Assembly: GCF_029623345.1 (NCBI RefSeq)
Contig: NZ_JAPYKH010000004.1
Coordinates: forward strand, 186,001 to 250,000
Direction of reading: 5' to 3'
Length of the DNA stretch: 64,000 nucleotides
Source of the DNA: Sphingomonas phyllosphaerae
GTDB taxonomy: Bacteria; Pseudomonadota; Alphaproteobacteria; Sphingomonadales; Sphingomonadaceae
Shown here: piece after piece, positions 1 through 9,904 of the stretch
Position numbering within the stretch: the first letter of the stretch is position 1
How the letters are laid out: each line of letters starts with the position of its first letter
The notes under the pieces: generated by a model
What the model was told of the DNA's origin: nothing
What the model saw: the letters and a program-made list of their open reading frames with translations, nothing else
Database searches by the model: none
Translations under genes and position numbers: made by a program

Positions 1-101
1 TGGAGGGTATCCTCGACCTGTGGCCGGCGGAGCGGCTCGGCGTCGCTGACCGCGGCATCCGCGAGGGCATCCTGCGCCGACTGATGGAGACCGAGGCGTG
101 A
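1..101 (+). CDS. Ppx/GppA-family phosphatase, C-terminal end (cut by left edge)
   Basis: Only the last 32 codons are present, in the frame starting at base 3 and ending at the TGA at 99-101. The tail contains ERLGVADRGIREGIL, which matches the conserved C-terminal 'ADRGLREGIL' region of exopolyphosphatase/guanosine pentaphosphate phosphatases. These enzymes hydrolyse polyphosphate or pppGpp in the cytoplasm. In sphingomonads such a gene often sits directly before rlmE, as here (25 bp gap). The catalytic N-terminal domains lie outside the window, so the assignment rests on the tail and the context. Confidence 0.7.
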   Translation, partial: EGILDLWPAERLGVADRGIREGILRRLMETEA

Positions 102-126
102 CTCACGTGACGGGACCTAGCGACGC

Positions 127-804
127 GTGAGGGGGACCGGGGCGGGACGCCAACGCGTCAAGACCGCGCGCAACCGCAGCGCGCAATCCACTCGCTGGCT
201 CGAGCGCCAGCTCAACGACCCTTATGTCCGCCGCGCCAAGGCCGAGGGGTATCGCAGCCGCGCGGCGTACAAGCTGATCGAGCTGGACGAGCGCTTCGGG
301 CTGCTCAAGGGTGTCAAGCGTGTGGTCGATCTCGGGATCGCGCCGGGCGGGTGGAGCCAGGTGGTACGGCGCCAGGCGCCGGGCGCCGCGGTGGTCGGGA
401 TCGACCTGCTGCCGGTCGACCCGATCGACGGCGTCACCATCTTCGAGATGGACTTCATGGACGACGCCGCGCCGGGTGAGCTGATGGCGGCGCTGGGCGG
501 CGCGCCCGACCTGGTGCTGTCCGACATGGCGGCCAACACCGTGGGGCATCCGCAGACCGATGCGCTGCGCACCATGGCGCTGGTGGAGACCGCCCTCGCC
601 TTCGCGGTCGACGTGCTGCGCCCGGGCGGTACCTTCGTCGCCAAGGTGTTCGCGGGCGGTGCCGACTCGGCGTTGGTGGCGGAAATGAAGCGCAACTTCA
701 CCGCGGTGAAACACGCCAAGCCGCCCGCGAGCCGCAAGGGCTCGGTGGAGTGGTTCGTGGTGGCGCAGGGTTTCAAAGGGCGCGGCGAGCCGGCGGAGGG
801 GTGA
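127..804 (+). CDS. rlmE: 23S rRNA 2'-O-ribose methyltransferase RlmE (FtsJ)
   Basis: 225 aa, GTG start. RlmE/FtsJ methylates the 2'-hydroxyl of a uridine in the A-loop of 23S rRNA using SAM. The SAM-binding loop DLGIAPGGWSQ is at residues 68-78. The K-D-K-E catalytic tetrad can be placed at K49 (RAAYKL), D133 (LSDMAAN), K173 (VAKVFAGG) and E208 (SVEWFVVA). The N-terminal basic segment ending in RWLERQLNDPYV is typical of alphaproteobacterial members. No ATG lies near the required start, so GTG at 127 is chosen. It follows the Ppx/GppA gene closely and may be co-transcribed. Length is normal for the family. Confidence 0.93.
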   Translation: MRGTGAGRQRVKTARNRSAQSTRWLERQLNDPYVRRAKAEGYRSRAAYKLIELDERFGLLKGVKRVVDLGIAPGGWSQVVRRQAPGAAVVGIDLLPVDPIDGVTIFEMDFMDDAAPGELMAALGGAPDLVLSDMAANTVGHPQTDALRTMALVETALAFAVDVLRPGGTFVAKVFAGGADSALVAEMKRNFTAVKHAKPPASRKGSVEWFVVAQGFKGRGEPAEG

Positions 805-1271
805 GGTGACGGGTGGGTTCGCCCACCCCGCGCGAGACGGACCGTGTCGCCGCCTCGAGTCGCGCTCCGTACCGGCGCGTCAGGTGCTTCGAGACGTGGC
901 TTCGACGAGCTCAGCGGCCCCTCAGCACGAACGGAGAAGCATGATCGGACCTTCTCAGCTGTGGTGGCTGCGGCCCCTGAGCGTCTGCGCTGAGGAGAGG
1001 CTGAAACCGTCCAAGCCTCGTCGCGAAGCGCCGGCACGCCGCCTTGCCATTGATCTACCCTGCCGCCCCTGTCCCACATCGCCCCGCTTTGCTATCGGCA
1101 CGTCGGCGAGGGGAGCTCGCCCCACCGCCCGCCCCAACCTCGTCGCACCATTGCCACTGGCTCAACGTTCGCAACATTCGCGCCTCCGCAGCGCGCAATC
1201 CACGACCGACACCGTCCACCGACTCAACATTCGCAACATTCGCGCCGCGCGCGCCTGACCCGGACCCCCGC
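805..1271. repeat. 467-bp gene-free stretch with intergenic repeat copies before prfC
   Basis: No credible gene here. The open frames are low-complexity and made of repeats. Around 900-940 there is a segment of the form GCTTCGACGAGCTCAGCG followed by CTCAGCACGAACGGAG, a type of short intergenic repeat common in sphingomonad and related genomes. A related, partly inverted copy lies at about 960-1030. Further on, CTCAACGTTCGCAACATTCG (from 1161) is repeated as CTCAACATTCGCAACATTCG (from 1223), a near-identical direct repeat with a 62-bp period. The prfC promoter must lie in this region, but I cannot place it. Confidence 0.55.
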
Positions 1272-2798
1272 ATGACCTCCCCTCGCCGCACCTTCGCGAT
1301 CATCTCCCACCCGGACGCGGGCAAGACCACGCTCACCGAAAAGTTGCTGTATTTCGGCGGTGCGATCCATCTCGCCGGCGAGGTCAAGGCGCGTGGGGCG
1401 AACCGGCGCGCGCGTTCGGACTGGATGAAGATCGAGCAGCAGCGCGGCATCTCGGTCACCTCCTCGGTGATGACGTTCGAGCATGACGGCATCACCTTCA
1501 ACCTGCTCGACACGCCGGGCCACGAGGACTTCTCTGAGGATACCTATCGCACGCTGACGGCGGTCGATTCCGCGGTGATGGTGATCGATGCCGCCAAGGG
1601 GATCGAGCCGCAGACGCGCAAATTGTTCGAGGTCTGCCGGCTGCGCTCGGTGCCGATCATCACCTTCGTCAACAAGGTCGACCGGGAGGGCCGGCCGGTG
1701 TTCGAGCTGCTCGACGAGATCGCCGACATGCTCGCGCTCGACGTCGCGCCGATGAGCTGGCCGATCGGGATGGGGGGCGAGTTCGAGGGCGTGCTCGACC
1801 TTACCACCAACCGGATCAGCCGCCCCGAGGGCGACAGCCGCGCCTTCCTCGGCACGGTCGAGGACTCGCCGGCCTTGTCCGAGCGCTGGCAGGAGGAGAT
1901 CGAGCTGGCGCAGATCGGTTATCCCGCCTTCGACCCCGAGGCGTATCGCCACGGGGACCTGACGCCGGTTTATTTCGGCTCCGCGCTCAAGGACTTCGGC
2001 GTGGCGCAGCTGATCGCGGCGCTGGCCGAGCACGCGCCGCCGCCGCGCCCGCAGCCGGCCGAGCCCGCGCCGGTCGCCCCCGATAACGACGAGGTCACCG
2101 GCTTCGTGTTCAAGGTCCAGGCCAACATGGACCCCAATCACCGCGACCGGATCGCGTTCATGCGGCTGTGCTCGGGCACGTTCAAGCGCGGCATGAAGCT
2201 GACCCCGACCGGTCACGGCAAGCCGATCGCGGTCCACTCGCCGATCCTGTTCTTCGCGCAGAACCGCGAGGTGGCGGACGAGGCGTTCCCCGGCGACATC
2301 ATCGGCATCCCCAATCACGGTACGTTGCGCGTGGGCGACACGCTGAGCGAGCGCGCCGACGTGCGCTTCACCGGCCTGCCGAATTTCGCCCCCGAGATCC
2401 TGCGCCGCGTCCAGCTCAAGGACCCGACCAAGACCAAGCAGCTGCGCAAGGCGCTCGACGACATGGCCGAGGAGGGCGTGACCCAGGTCTTCTACCCGGA
2501 GATCGGGTCGAACTGGATCATCGGCGTGGTGGGTCAGCTCCAGCTGGAGGTGCTGCTATCGCGGCTCGAGGTGGAATATAAGGTCGCGGCGGGGCTGGAG
2601 CCGGCACCCTATGACACCGCGCGCTGGGTCTCGGCGGAGGACCCCGCCGCGCTCAAGGACTTCATGGACCTCAACCGCGGCGCGATGGCGAAGGATCGCG
2701 ACGGTAACCCGGTGTTTCTGGCGAAGAGCGCCTGGGAGGTCGGCTATATCGCCGATCGGTATTCCACGGTGCGCTTCGCCGCGACGCGGGAGCGGTGA
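1272..2798 (+). CDS. prfC: Peptide chain release factor 3 (RF3)
   Basis: 508 aa from ATG 1272. An open frame continues upstream to 1044, but that part is repeat-derived; homology begins at MTSPRRTFAIISHPDAGKTT. RF3 is the translational GTPase that recycles RF1/RF2 from the ribosome. The G1 loop SHPDAGKTT is at residues 12-20, G3 DTPGHEDF at 80-87 and G4 NKVD at 134-137. The segment KIEQQRGISVTSSVMTF is the RF3-type switch I region. Length is close to the E. coli protein (about 529 aa). It faces the next gene tail-to-tail, with a large palindrome between. Confidence 0.95.
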   Translation: MTSPRRTFAIISHPDAGKTTLTEKLLYFGGAIHLAGEVKARGANRRARSDWMKIEQQRGISVTSSVMTFEHDGITFNLLDTPGHEDFSEDTYRTLTAVDSAVMVIDAAKGIEPQTRKLFEVCRLRSVPIITFVNKVDREGRPVFELLDEIADMLALDVAPMSWPIGMGGEFEGVLDLTTNRISRPEGDSRAFLGTVEDSPALSERWQEEIELAQIGYPAFDPEAYRHGDLTPVYFGSALKDFGVAQLIAALAEHAPPPRPQPAEPAPVAPDNDEVTGFVFKVQANMDPNHRDRIAFMRLCSGTFKRGMKLTPTGHGKPIAVHSPILFFAQNREVADEAFPGDIIGIPNHGTLRVGDTLSERADVRFTGLPNFAPEILRRVQLKDPTKTKQLRKALDDMAEEGVTQVFYPEIGSNWIIGVVGQLQLEVLLSRLEVEYKVAAGLEPAPYDTARWVSAEDPAALKDFMDLNRGAMAKDRDGNPVFLAKSAWEVGYIADRYSTVRFAATRER

Positions 2799-2806
2799 AC
2801 GCGGGT

Positions 2807-2822
2807 TGTTCCACGTGAAGCC
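2807..2822. promoter_or_regulatory. parS-like ParB binding site
   Basis: TGTTCCACGTGAAGCC starts 8 bases after the prfC stop codon. It agrees with the parS consensus TGTTNCACGTGAAACA at all but two positions (14 and 16). The palindromic CACGTG core and the 5' TGTT arm are intact. parS sites cluster near bacterial origins, and the probable oriC in this window is about 24.5 kb away. No other CACGTG in the window has similarly matching flanks. One site with two mismatches is suggestive, not proof. Confidence 0.5.
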
Positions 2823-2852
2823 AACGTCGGCGTGTGGGGCAGTCACCCGCTC

Positions 2853-2905
2853 CCCTCCTACCGGCGTCATCCTGAAACGAGTTCAGGAAGATACCGGTGG
2901 GAGGG
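2853..2905. terminator. Long palindrome between convergent prfC and methyltransferase genes
   Basis: Outer arms CCCTCCTACCGG (2853-2864) and CCGGTGGGAGGG (2894-2905) pair at 11 of 12 positions. Inner arms TCCTGAA (2870-2876) and TTCAGGA (2882-2888) pair perfectly around ACGAG. There is no strong T-run on either side. It could act as a bidirectional terminator for the two converging genes. The inner 'TCCTGAAACGAGTTCAGGA' core also looks like a sphingomonad intergenic repeat. Confidence 0.55.
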
Positions 2906-2929
2906 CGGCAGTCGGTCCGCCCGCCCGCG

Positions 2930-3544
2930 TCAGTCCTTCCAGCCCCAGTAGAGCTGCGCCGGGGGTACGTTCCACCATTCCATGTCATGGTCGATGCGCG
3001 GAAAGTGCGGCGCGATGAAGTCGCGGACCTTGGGGCTGAACTGGTAGACCAGGAAGGCGCCGCCGGTGCGGATCACGCGCTGCGTCGCCGCTGCGATTGC
3101 AGGCCCGACGCCGTCGGGCAGTGTCGAGAAGGGCAGGCCGGAGAGGACATAGTCGGCCGCCTCATGGCCGTGCTCGGCGACGATCGCCTCGACGTCGGCG
3201 GCCGAGCCATGCACCGCGACGAAGCGCGAATCGGTGATCGTGTGGTTGAGGTAGCGGATGAAATCGGGGTTGGTGTCGATCGCGATCAGCGTCGCGTCGG
3301 GCGCCATCTTCTCGAGGATCGGGCGGCAGAAGGTGCCGACGCCGGGGCCATATTCGACGAAGAGCTTGCAGTTCGCCCAGTCGACCGGGCCGAGCATCTT
3401 GGCAATGAGCCGGTCCGACGAAGGAATGATCGACCCGACCATCACGGGGTGCTTGAGGAACCCGGAAAAGAACATCTGCCAGGGACCGGGCACGCCGGCG
3501 GCTCTGCTGCGGCTGCGCCGCATGGCGTTGGTCGAACTAGGCAT
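2930..3544 (-). CDS. Class I SAM-dependent methyltransferase (PmtA/KsgA-like fold)
   Basis: 204 aa starting at MPSSTNAMRRS; an upstream in-frame Met exists, but the homologous region begins here. The Rossmann SAM-binding motif VEYGPGVGTF is followed by the acidic motif IAIDTNPDF and by SGLPFSTL, the position of the NPPY-like catalytic loop in KsgA and phospholipid N-methyltransferases. The opening segment (FFSGFLKHPVMVGSIIPSS) is typical of proteins annotated as phosphatidylethanolamine N-methyltransferase-like. The substrate cannot be read from the sequence: a phospholipid or an rRNA base are both possible. It is a single gene convergent with prfC. Confidence 0.7.
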   Translation of the reverse strand: MPSSTNAMRRSRSRAAGVPGPWQMFFSGFLKHPVMVGSIIPSSDRLIAKMLGPVDWANCKLFVEYGPGVGTFCRPILEKMAPDATLIAIDTNPDFIRYLNHTITDSRFVAVHGSAADVEAIVAEHGHEAADYVLSGLPFSTLPDGVGPAIAAATQRVIRTGGAFLVYQFSPKVRDFIAPHFPRIDHDMEWWNVPPAQLYWGWKD

Positions 3545-3695
3545 GTGGAAAGATGTCGCTCCCGAACCCTGAAGGTGACAGCCGCGTGTCACCACGATGA
3601 CGAACGCCTTGCAAGCGCGGCGGTTGCCATAGCGGGGTTGCAGCCCGCCCCCAAGCGCCTATTCGCCCGGCCGTTGGCGCGGTGGGAGCGGACGC

Positions 3696-4031
3696 ATGCG
3701 GACCGACGGCGAACGGGTCGGACAAGTAGTGGTTACCTTCGTCTCGCGCCGCAACGGCCGCGACGAGGCGGGCTATGCCGCGGCGGCGGCGCGGATGGAC
3801 GCGCTCGCCGCGGCACAGCCGGGCTATCGCGGGGTCGACAGTGTCCGCGCCGCGGACGGGCTGGGAATCACGCTCAGCTACTGGGCCGACGAGGCGAGCG
3901 CGATCGCCTGGCGCGACCATCCCGAGCATGCCGAGACGCGTGAGCGAGGGCGCGAGCGCTGGTACGACGATTACGCGGTCACGGTGGCGACGGTGATGCG
4001 TAATTATCGCTGGGCGGCCGTGAGCGAGTAA
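3696..4031 (+). CDS. ABM-domain (antibiotic biosynthesis monooxygenase-like) protein
   Basis: 111 aa from ATG 3696. It shows the small ferredoxin-like ABM pattern: an N-terminal strand QVVVTFVSRR, then a helix AAAARMDALAAAQPGYRGVDSV, strands GLGITLSYWADEASAIAW, and C-terminal RGRERWYDDYAVTVATV. The 'Q/R-PGY-G..S' and 'SYW.....AW..HPEH' motifs are characteristic. Family members include haem-degrading and quinol-oxidising enzymes, but many have no known substrate. It stands alone, convergent with the Cdc48 gene. The fold is fairly sure, the function is unknown. Confidence 0.75.
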   Translation: MRTDGERVGQVVVTFVSRRNGRDEAGYAAAAARMDALAAAQPGYRGVDSVRAADGLGITLSYWADEASAIAWRDHPEHAETRERGRERWYDDYAVTVATVMRNYRWAAVSE

Positions 4032-4061
4032 GATCCTCCCGGCTTGGCGGGGAGGGGGGAT
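4032..4061. terminator. Palindrome between convergent ABM and cdc48 genes
   Basis: GATCCTCCC (4032-4040) is followed by GGGAGGGGGATC (4050-4061), giving a GC-rich hairpin immediately after the ABM stop codon. There is no T-tract. It is positioned to end transcription of the ABM gene. Beyond it, 4062-4207 shows no gene; a second GC-rich copy (GCCGGGGAGGATC) occurs near 4187. Confidence 0.4.
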
Positions 4062-4207
4062 CGCCAGGCGCTGCGGTGCGTGGAGAGCCCCTTCCACCGC
4101 TCGTTTCGCGAGCGGGCAGGCTTTGGCGCGCCGCCGGCACGCCAAGATCATGTCCGGGGACACGATCTCGCCCGCACGCCCCCCGTGCCGGGGAGGATCA
4201 CAGGCGC

Positions 4208-6502
<2,295 letters not shown>

Positions 6503-6601
6503 CCTGCTCCCTTTCCTCGCTCGCGCGGTCGAGCGCAGGAGATAGGGCCAGCGTTCCGGATTGCGAGGGCGGCACCCGCCGCTACGGGTTCGACGTGAGT
6601 G

Positions 6602-6631
6602 AAAAAAAAGGCCGCTCAACGAGGAGCGGCC
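6602..6631 (-). terminator. Rho-independent terminator of the small RNA
   Basis: GC-rich 8-bp stem with a 6-nt loop followed by T8 on the minus strand. It ends the small RNA, and readthrough would enter the cdc48 leader (6601-6503), so it may also set the level of cdc48 transcription. Confidence 0.85.
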
Positions 6632-6700
6632 CATGAAAGTTTTTAGGAGAGGATGCCTGAAAGGCACGCCATAAATGCGGAGCTGCGAACCATTGTGCAA
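6602..6700 (-). ncRNA. Small RNA resembling the SuhB/MmgR (alpha-r8) family
   Basis: On the minus strand a perfect 8-bp hairpin (arms 6624-6631 and 6610-6617, loop 6618-6623) is followed at once by eight T residues (6609-6602): a textbook Rho-independent terminator with no protein gene upstream of it. Just before the hairpin is UCCUCUCCUAAAAAC (anti-Shine-Dalgarno-like, at 6653-6639), then UUUCAUGGGCCGC, and upstream a small stem UGCCU/AGGCA (6654-6666). As I remember it, this arrangement is typical of the alphaproteobacterial SuhB/MmgR sRNA, an Hfq-linked repressor that binds ribosome sites and affects carbon storage or catabolite control. The 5' end is not certain; 6680-6700 is a guess from a weak -10-like TATCAT at 6712-6707. 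Confidence 0.65.
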
Positions 6701-6722
6701 GTGCGAATGATAGCGCTATACT
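6693..6722 (+). promoter_or_regulatory. Candidate promoter and operator for the LysR gene
   Basis: On the plus strand TTGTGC (6693-6698) and TATACT (6717-6722) are separated by 18 bp, a plausible -35/-10 pair giving a leader of about 80 nt to the LysR start. The interval holds the palindrome ATAGCGCTAT (6710-6719) flanked by inverted GCAAGT/ACTTGC and CGAATG/CATTCG arms. LysR proteins commonly bind such dyads to control themselves. The same DNA is the upstream region of the divergent small RNA, so one operator could affect both. Confidence 0.4.
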
Positions 6723-6810
6723 TGCAAAAGTTGCATTCGACCTCGTTCGTACGGTCGCGCCGATCCGTGCGAGTTGCATCATCCGGCGCGGGACCGATGT
6801 TGAAAGAACC

Positions 6811-7695
6811 ATGCGCCGCCTGCCGCCCCTGACCGCGATCGAGGCCTTTGTCGCCGTTGCCCGCCTCGGCTCGATCAAGGCCGCGGCGCAGGAGCTGGCG
6901 CTGTCACCCCCCGCGCTCAGCCGGCGCATCCAGACGCTCGAACGTTTCCTCACGCGTCCGCTGTTCGACCGCCGCCACCAGGCGATGGTGCCTAATGCCG
7001 ATGGCGAACGGCTGCTCTCTGCGATCGCGCCCGTGCTCGACGGCCTATCCGACGCGATCGAGGCGATGACCAGTGGCAGCGAGGTGCTGCGGCTGCGACT
7101 CGGCGTGCTGCCGCTCTACGCGTCGCAGCGGCTGTTCCCCCGCCTGGGCGAACTGCGTACCGCGCATCCCGAGCTTCACCTCGACATCGATACCGGCGGT
7201 AACGCGCTGGGGCGGCTAGGCGAGGGGCTCGACGCGGTGATCGTGGTGGCGCGCGACGTAGACCCGCTGCTCTACTCGGAGCGACTTGACCGCAACATGG
7301 TCTATCCGATCGGTGCGCGCTCGCTGCTGGAGGGGTCGAACCCGCTGCGCTCGCCCGAGCAGCTGGAGGGGCATACGATCCTGCTCCACCGCGACATGCC
7401 CGACACCTATGCCGCCTGGGCGCAGGCCGCCGGGGTGCCGGCGGTCGAGTCGGTCGCGATCGACTATTTCGACTCGGGCGCGCTGATCCTCGAGGCGGCG
7501 GCGCAGGGGCTCGGCATCGCCTTCATGCACGAGAACCACTTTCAGGACGCCAATGATCCGCGGCTGGTGCGTCTCTTCGACATCGATGTCACCAGCCCGT
7601 ACAGCTATTGGTTCGCCTGCCGCCCACGCGCGCTGCAGACCAAGCCGGTGCGGCTGTTCCGCGACTGGCTCATCCGCACGCTGCGAGAGGAGTGA
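6811..7695 (+). CDS. LysR-family transcriptional regulator (GcvA-like)
   Basis: 294 aa. The N-terminal winged helix-turn-helix (residues about 5-63) has the standard pattern LTAIEAFVAVARLGSIKAAA, then ALSRRIQTLERFLTRPLFDRR. The rest is the two-lobed substrate-binding domain, ending in the typical PVRLFRDWLIRTLREE. The DNA-binding part is most like GcvA/AmpR-type regulators. Its target is not evident: the divergent neighbour is the small RNA upstream of cdc48, and the gene downstream is convergent. The start ATG is the only one that preserves the full helix-turn-helix. Confidence 0.88.
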   Translation: MRRLPPLTAIEAFVAVARLGSIKAAAQELALSPPALSRRIQTLERFLTRPLFDRRHQAMVPNADGERLLSAIAPVLDGLSDAIEAMTSGSEVLRLRLGVLPLYASQRLFPRLGELRTAHPELHLDIDTGGNALGRLGEGLDAVIVVARDVDPLLYSERLDRNMVYPIGARSLLEGSNPLRSPEQLEGHTILLHRDMPDTYAAWAQAAGVPAVESVAIDYFDSGALILEAAAQGLGIAFMHENHFQDANDPRLVRLFDIDVTSPYSYWFACRPRALQTKPVRLFRDWLIRTLREE

Positions 7696-7749
7696 GGGGG
7701 CGCCGGCCTACGCACTATCACGGCCGTCTTCAGCCGCCCATCGCGGTCC

Positions 7750-7838
7750 TTCCTGCAAAGGCAGGAATCCAGACGCGCTATCGTTGCGACTTGAGCCGCG
7801 AGTGTAATCGTCTGGATCCCTGCGTTCACGGGGATGAC
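7750..7838. repeat. Inverted pair of intergenic repeat elements between convergent genes
   Basis: One half has the hairpin TTCCTGC-AAAG-GCAGGAA (7750-7767) followed by TCCAGACG (7768-7775). The other half begins with CGTCTGGA (7809-7816), its exact complement, followed by TCCCTGCGTTCACGGGGATGACG. The two halves together form a long dyad. The unit matches the 'CGTCATCCC...GGATCCAGACG' family seen elsewhere in the window. Placed between LysR (plus) and ppiB (minus), it may terminate both. Confidence 0.6.
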
Positions 7839-7931
7839 GACGGTGGGCAGAGGAACGACGCCGCCCGTAACGACGGGGAGCGCGGGGGGCGTGCCACAGC
7901 CCACCACGCCCACGTTGACGACCTGCTGTCC

Positions 7932-8387
7932 TTACGCCGCCTTCATCGACACGATCTTGCCCGGGTTGGCCGGCGGCTCACCCTTGGGCAGCGCGTCGAT
8001 CAGCTCCATGCCCTCGGTCACCTCGCCCCAGACGGTGTACTGGCCGTCGAGGAAGCGCGCGTCGTCGAAGCAGATGAAGAACTGCGAGTTGGCCGAGTTG
8101 GGGTCCATCGTCCGCGCCATCGAGCAGGTGCCGCGCACGTGCGCCTCCTTGCTGAATTCCTGCTTGAGATTGGGCTTGTCCGAACCGTGCATACCGGTGC
8201 CGGTCGGATCGCCGCCCTGCGCCATGAAGCCCGGGATCACGCGGTGGAACACCACACCGTCGTAGAAGCCGTCGTTGGCCAGCTCGGCGATGCGCGCGAC
8301 ATGCTCGGGCGCGAGGTCGGGGCGCAGCCGGATGGTGACGTCACCGCCCTCGAGCGTCATCGTCAGCGTGGAGTAAGTATCGGCCAT
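7932..8387 (-). CDS. Peptidyl-prolyl cis-trans isomerase, cyclophilin type
   Basis: 151 aa, no signal peptide, so cytoplasmic. Cyclophilin motifs are clear: FHRVIPGFMAQGGDPTGTG (with the catalytic Arg), then SMARTMDPNSANSQFFI, and FLDGQYTVWGEVTEGM. It catalyses prolyl bond isomerisation during protein folding. The segment TVTIRLRPDLAPEHVARI replaces the longer N-terminus of periplasmic PpiA. It is divergent from mgtE, with 113 bp between the start codons. It corresponds to PpiB of other bacteria. Confidence 0.93.
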   Translation of the reverse strand: MADTYSTLTMTLEGGDVTIRLRPDLAPEHVARIAELANDGFYDGVVFHRVIPGFMAQGGDPTGTGMHGSDKPNLKQEFSKEAHVRGTCSMARTMDPNSANSQFFICFDDARFLDGQYTVWGEVTEGMELIDALPKGEPPANPGKIVSMKAA

Positions 8388-8500
8388 GGAAGATCCTTTC
8401 GGTACGATGCGGGCGCGTTAGTGGCTGGGCGCGCGGCTGGCAAATGGTGCGAACGCGCGGTAGGGCGGTGCGGTCCGGCACGAACAGGAGGCGGCAGCGC

Positions 8501-9904
8501 ATGAGCGAGAGCGAGCTGGCCGATCCGATCGAGGCCGCCGACGACCGGATGGACGAGGACGACCGGCTCAAGCCCGAGTTCGTCCGCGCCGTGATCGACG
8601 CGGTGCAGGCCGGCGACGTCGCCGCCGCGCACGCGCTGGTCGAGCCGCTCCACCCCGCCGACATCGCCGACCTCTTCGAGCTCACGCCCGAGAATTGCCG
8701 CCGCGACCTCGCCGCCGCGATCGCCGACCTGGTCGACGCCGACGTGTTCGCGGAGATGAACGATTACGTCCGCGAAAGCCTGATCGACGCGCTCGACGCG
8801 CGCCAGGTGGCGGACATCGCCAGCGAGCTCGACACCGACGACGCGGTCGCGATCATCGAGGACATGGAACCGGAGGACCAGCGCGAGGTCCTCCGCGCGA
8901 TGGAGCCGGACGATCGCGCCGCGATCGAGGAGGCGTTGTCCTACCCCGAGGAATCCGCCGGCCGGCTGATGCAGCGCGACCTGATCGCGGTGCCGGAACA
9001 TTGGACGGTGGGCGACGCGCTCGACTATCTGCGCCGCGACGACGGTCTCACCACCGATTTTTGGGAAATCTACGTGGTCGACCCGGCGCATCGCCCGGTC
9101 GGCACCTGCATGCTGAGCTGGGTGCTGCGCGCGCCGCGTTCGGTCGCCATCGCCGACGTGATGCAGCGCGAGCAGACGCTGATCCCCGTCGACATGGACC
9201 AGGAGGAGGTCGCGCTCCGCTTCCAGAAATACGCGCTGATCTCGGCCGCGGTGGTCGACGGCGCGGGGCGGCTGGTCGGCATGATCACCGTCGACGACGT
9301 CGTCCACATCATCCAGCAGGAGGCCGGCGAGGACACGCTGCTGCTCTCCGGCGCGGGCGAAGGCGACATCAACGAGCCGATCCGGCTCACCGTGAAGACG
9401 CGGCTGACCTGGCTGGTGGTCAACCTCGCCACCGCCATGCTCGCGGCCTCGGTGGTAGGGCTCTTCCAGGGTGCGATCGCGCGCTACGCGGTGCTGGCGG
9501 TGCTGATGCCGATCGTCTCGGGCATGGGGGGCAACGCCGGGACGCAAACGCTGGCGGTGGTGGTGCGCGCGATCGCGACCAACCAGCTGACCGACACCAA
9601 TACGGCGCGGATGATCGTGCGCGAGCTGCGCATCGCCGCGGTCAACGGCCTGACCTTGGGCTGCCTGGTCGGGCTCGGCAGCTACATCGTCTATGGCGAC
9701 GAGCAGCTGTCGCTGGTCATGGCGCTCGCGATGGTGATCAACAACCTGCTCGCGGGACTGGGCGGGGTGCTGGTGCCGGTAACGCTCGACCGTTTCCGCG
9801 TCGATCCGGCGGTGTCCTCGGCGGTGTTCGTGACGACGCTGACCGACACGGGCGGCTTCCTCTCCTTCCTCGGCCTTGCCACCTTGTGGGGCCTGGGGGG
9901 CTGA
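8501..9904 (+). CDS. mgtE: Magnesium transporter MgtE
   Basis: 467 aa from ATG 8501; the open frame extends upstream, but family similarity starts here. Layout: an acidic MgtE N-domain (residues about 25-130, with LHPADIADLFELT and YPEESAGRLMQRD), a CBS pair (about 135-255, ending MITVDDVVHIIQQEAGED), then five membrane segments from about 285. The pore loop contains VTTLTDTGGFLSF with the conserved Asp. The N and CBS domains sense cytosolic Mg2+ and close the channel. I saw no Mg2+ riboswitch in the 113-bp leader. A DUF1489 gene follows 17 bp downstream. Confidence 0.94.
   Translation: MSESELADPIEAADDRMDEDDRLKPEFVRAVIDAVQAGDVAAAHALVEPLHPADIADLFELTPENCRRDLAAAIADLVDADVFAEMNDYVRESLIDALDARQVADIASELDTDDAVAIIEDMEPEDQREVLRAMEPDDRAAIEEALSYPEESAGRLMQRDLIAVPEHWTVGDALDYLRRDDGLTTDFWEIYVVDPAHRPVGTCMLSWVLRAPRSVAIADVMQREQTLIPVDMDQEEVALRFQKYALISAAVVDGAGRLVGMITVDDVVHIIQQEAGEDTLLLSGAGEGDINEPIRLTVKTRLTWLVVNLATAMLAASVVGLFQGAIARYAVLAVLMPIVSGMGGNAGTQTLAVVVRAIATNQLTDTNTARMIVRELRIAAVNGLTLGCLVGLGSYIVYGDEQLSLVMALAMVINNLLAGLGGVLVPVTLDRFRVDPAVSSAVFVTTLTDTGGFLSFLGLATLWGLGG

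Noticed and set aside
806..1258. 150-codon open frame between rlmE and prfC
   Set aside because: Low-complexity translation made of intergenic repeat sequence, with no ribosome site and no recognisable domain.
6633..6674. Plus-strand 13-codon ORF (MKVFRRGCLKGTP) in the small RNA gap
   Set aside because: It is the complement of the sRNA body and terminator region, has no clear ribosome site, and is too short to judge as coding.
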